The notes under the pieces are model-generated. The model did not search any database. It was not told where the DNA came from and was given only the letters and a program-made list of their open reading frames with translations. From Prevotella sp. (GTDB lineage: Bacteria; Bacteroidota; Bacteroidia; Bacteroidales; Muribaculaceae), in contig JAMPIK010000018.1 of the NCBI GenBank assembly GCA_023662865.1, positions 1 through 43,461 on the forward strand: a stretch of 43,461 nt of DNA. The letters are read 5' to 3'. Shown in pieces: positions 42,180 to 43,461 of the stretch. The position numbers and the translations under genes are program-made. Within the stretch, counting starts at the first letter, position 1. Each line of letters starts with the position of its first letter.

Positions 42180-42842
42180 ATGATGAAAATCCCAAGTATT
42201 ACATTTATGCTGACTTTACTCTCAATGTCAGCATTTGGGCAAAACAACTACTCTATGGATAATAAATTCATAATCTCAGCAAACGGGAAGGAGTTGACAG
42301 CCACATTCGCTGACAACAGTTCAGCTGAAGCGTTTGCCAATCTCATTGAAGAGGCACCCTTGACGGTTTCGATGATTGACTATGGCAATTTTGAAAAGGT
42401 CGGCGACCTCGGGCATAATCTCCCGACCAATAACACTCGCATAACCACCGAACCGGGTGATGTCATTTTGTATCTTGGGAACAGTATCACCATATATTAT
42501 GGCGTAAATACGTGGACATTTACAAGGCTCGGAAAAATTGACGGCAATCCCACAAGAGAATCAATTCTTTCTGTTTTGGGCAACGATAGTGTAGATGTCA
42601 CTTTCTCAAAACAAAGGTCATCCGCCGGTGTGGAATCTTTATCTGACGATTCTGCAAGGTTGGGAATAGCCATTCGTGGAAGAAGAATTGAGATTGCGGG
42701 AAACGACAACTCAACAATAAACGTCTTTAATACCGATGGAGCAATCGTGTATTCGGGAAGCAATCACACAGTTGAATTGCCTACGGCCGGCATTTATGTT
42801 GTTAAATGTAATGGGCTGAAAGCTAAAGTTCTCGTAAACTAA
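42180..42842 (+). CDS. Exported cyclophilin-like fold protein with C-terminal sorting-like tail
   Basis: 220 residues; ATG at 42180 or 42183. Signal peptide to about residue 20 (LLSMSAFGQ). Residues about 30-140 resemble the small cyclophilin-like domain (FIISANGKELTATFADNSS, GDVILYLGNSITIYYG, WTFTRLGKIDG) common beside flavodoxins and AraC regulators. The last about 60 residues (IEIAGNDNSTINVFNTDG, then VELPTAGIYVVKCNG) look like a T9SS-type C-terminal domain, as in the protein at 31370-33931. A peptidyl-prolyl isomerase activity is not assured. It is followed by the flavodoxin-like gene after 12 bp. Confidence 0.75.
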   Translation: MMKIPSITFMLTLLSMSAFGQNNYSMDNKFIISANGKELTATFADNSSAEAFANLIEEAPLTVSMIDYGNFEKVGDLGHNLPTNNTRITTEPGDVILYLGNSITIYYGVNTWTFTRLGKIDGNPTRESILSVLGNDSVDVTFSKQRSSAGVESLSDDSARLGIAIRGRRIEIAGNDNSTINVFNTDGAIVYSGSNHTVELPTAGIYVVKCNGLKAKVLVN

Positions 42843-42854
42843 ACTGACTGTAAT

Positions 42855-43394
42855 ATGAAGAAAGTATTGGTAATCTCAACAAGTCTCCGCAATCATAGCA
42901 ATTCTCATGCTATTGCGGAAGAGTTTGCCCGCGGAGCAAGCGAGGCAGGAAACGAAGTCGAGTTAATTTCGTTTCAGAATAAGGAGATAAAATTTTGTCA
43001 TGGATATCTGGCTTGTCAGAAGACAGAGAAATGTGTGATAAAGGATGATGCTCCTGAAATCGTCGCTAAAATGTACGATGCCGATGTGATTGCATTTGCA
43101 ACCCCCATATATTACTATGATATGAGCGGTCAGATGAAAACCCTACTCGACAGAGCAAACCCCTTGTATGGTAGTGACTATCACTTTACCGACATATATA
43201 TGCTGACTTGTGCCGCAGAAGATGAGCAGGAAACACCGTATCGCGCAATCACAGGACTCGGTGGTTGGATTGAATGCTTTGAACGGGCTTCGCTCAAAGG
43301 GTCCGTGTTCGGCGGCGGAGTCAATGACCCCGGCGAGATAAAAGGTCATCGCGCTCTTGATGAGGCATATGAACTCGGAAAATCGATAAACTGA
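42855..43394 (+). CDS. Flavodoxin-like NAD(P)H-dependent FMN reductase
   Basis: 179 residues. VLVISTSLRNHSNSHAIAEEF is the phosphate loop of flavodoxin-fold reductases; ATPIYYYDMSGQMKTLLDR is the hallmark of iron-sulfur flavoprotein/FMN reductase types. CHGYLACQKTEKCV has three cysteines, as in members that may bind an Fe-S cluster, though the spacing is incomplete for a classic ISF motif. It likely reduces quinones or flavins in the cytosol. The stop codon overlaps the next ATG by one base (TGATG). Confidence 0.87.
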   Translation: MKKVLVISTSLRNHSNSHAIAEEFARGASEAGNEVELISFQNKEIKFCHGYLACQKTEKCVIKDDAPEIVAKMYDADVIAFATPIYYYDMSGQMKTLLDRANPLYGSDYHFTDIYMLTCAAEDEQETPYRAITGLGGWIECFERASLKGSVFGGGVNDPGEIKGHRALDEAYELGKSIN

Positions 43395-43461
43395 TGAAAA
43401 CAAAAACAATAATATTGTCAGCAGCACTGGCTTTCGGTGCGCTGACTGCAACAGCACAAAG
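43394..43461 (+). CDS. Start of an exported protein, cut by the window edge
   Basis: Reads MKTKTIILSAALAFGALTAT and then AQS: a complete signal peptide with an AQ cleavage context. It overlaps the flavodoxin-like stop by one base, so it belongs to the same operon. Its identity is beyond the window. Confidence 0.7.
   Translation, partial: MKTKTIILSAALAFGALTATAQ

Overview
The window looks like a chromosome segment of a Bacteroidales gut bacterium, probably of the Bacteroides/Muribaculaceae kind (family-level placement is inference). Several things point this way: Omp28 and DUF6029 envelope genes, a fused SpmA-SpmB protein, remnants of Bacteroides-type conjugative transposon genes traM and traN, almost no Shine-Dalgarno sequences, and repeated use of the Bacteroidetes promoter (-33 TTTG, about 19-20 nt spacer, -7 TAnnTTTG). 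No rRNA, tRNA or CRISPR array was found.

Left part (1-13 kb). A class II, B12-dependent ribonucleotide reductase (nrdJ) diverges from a nitroreductase. Next comes a leftward envelope thiol-redox cluster: a TlpA-like thioredoxin, a DUF6029 outer-membrane barrel, an Omp28 lipoprotein with CxxC, and DsbD. A second leftward unit is rfbD, a SHOCT-domain lipoprotein and release factor 3 (prfC).

Middle (13-31 kb). Leftward spmAB-ruvX-udp diverges from a rightward five-gene run: a YitT transporter-like protein, an SGNH hydrolase, trpS, and a zinc-type ABC binding protein and ATPase with no permease in the window. Then come a Spy-like protein, pth-hslR and rplY (leftward), a DUF486 membrane protein, an AddB-like nuclease diverging from holB, a nucleotidyltransferase, galE and a lipoprotein esterase. 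Between the esterase and the next gene (30.93-31.24 kb) is a complete-looking noncoding RNA gene: a consensus promoter, a long-range folded body and an intrinsic terminator, with no credible ORF. It is the strongest candidate here for something undescribed.

Right part (31-43.5 kb). A large secreted protein has three repeated modules and a C-terminal domain resembling type IX sorting domains, followed by a second nitroreductase. From 34.9 to 40.4 kb lies a mobile-element graveyard: a 207-bp MITE-like element with 26-bp perfect terminal repeats whose end supplies the start codon of a twice-frameshifted restriction-type helicase; traM and traN fragments of a conjugative transposon separated by a complete-looking RHH/YafQ toxin-antitoxin pair; and a 100-bp inverted repeat around a defective IS3 element, joining traN to an unrelated broken secreted-protein gene. 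The last 3 kb is a redox-type locus: an O-acetyltransferase, an AraC regulator and, divergently, a cyclophilin-like secreted protein, a flavodoxin-like reductase and the start of another exported protein cut by the window edge.
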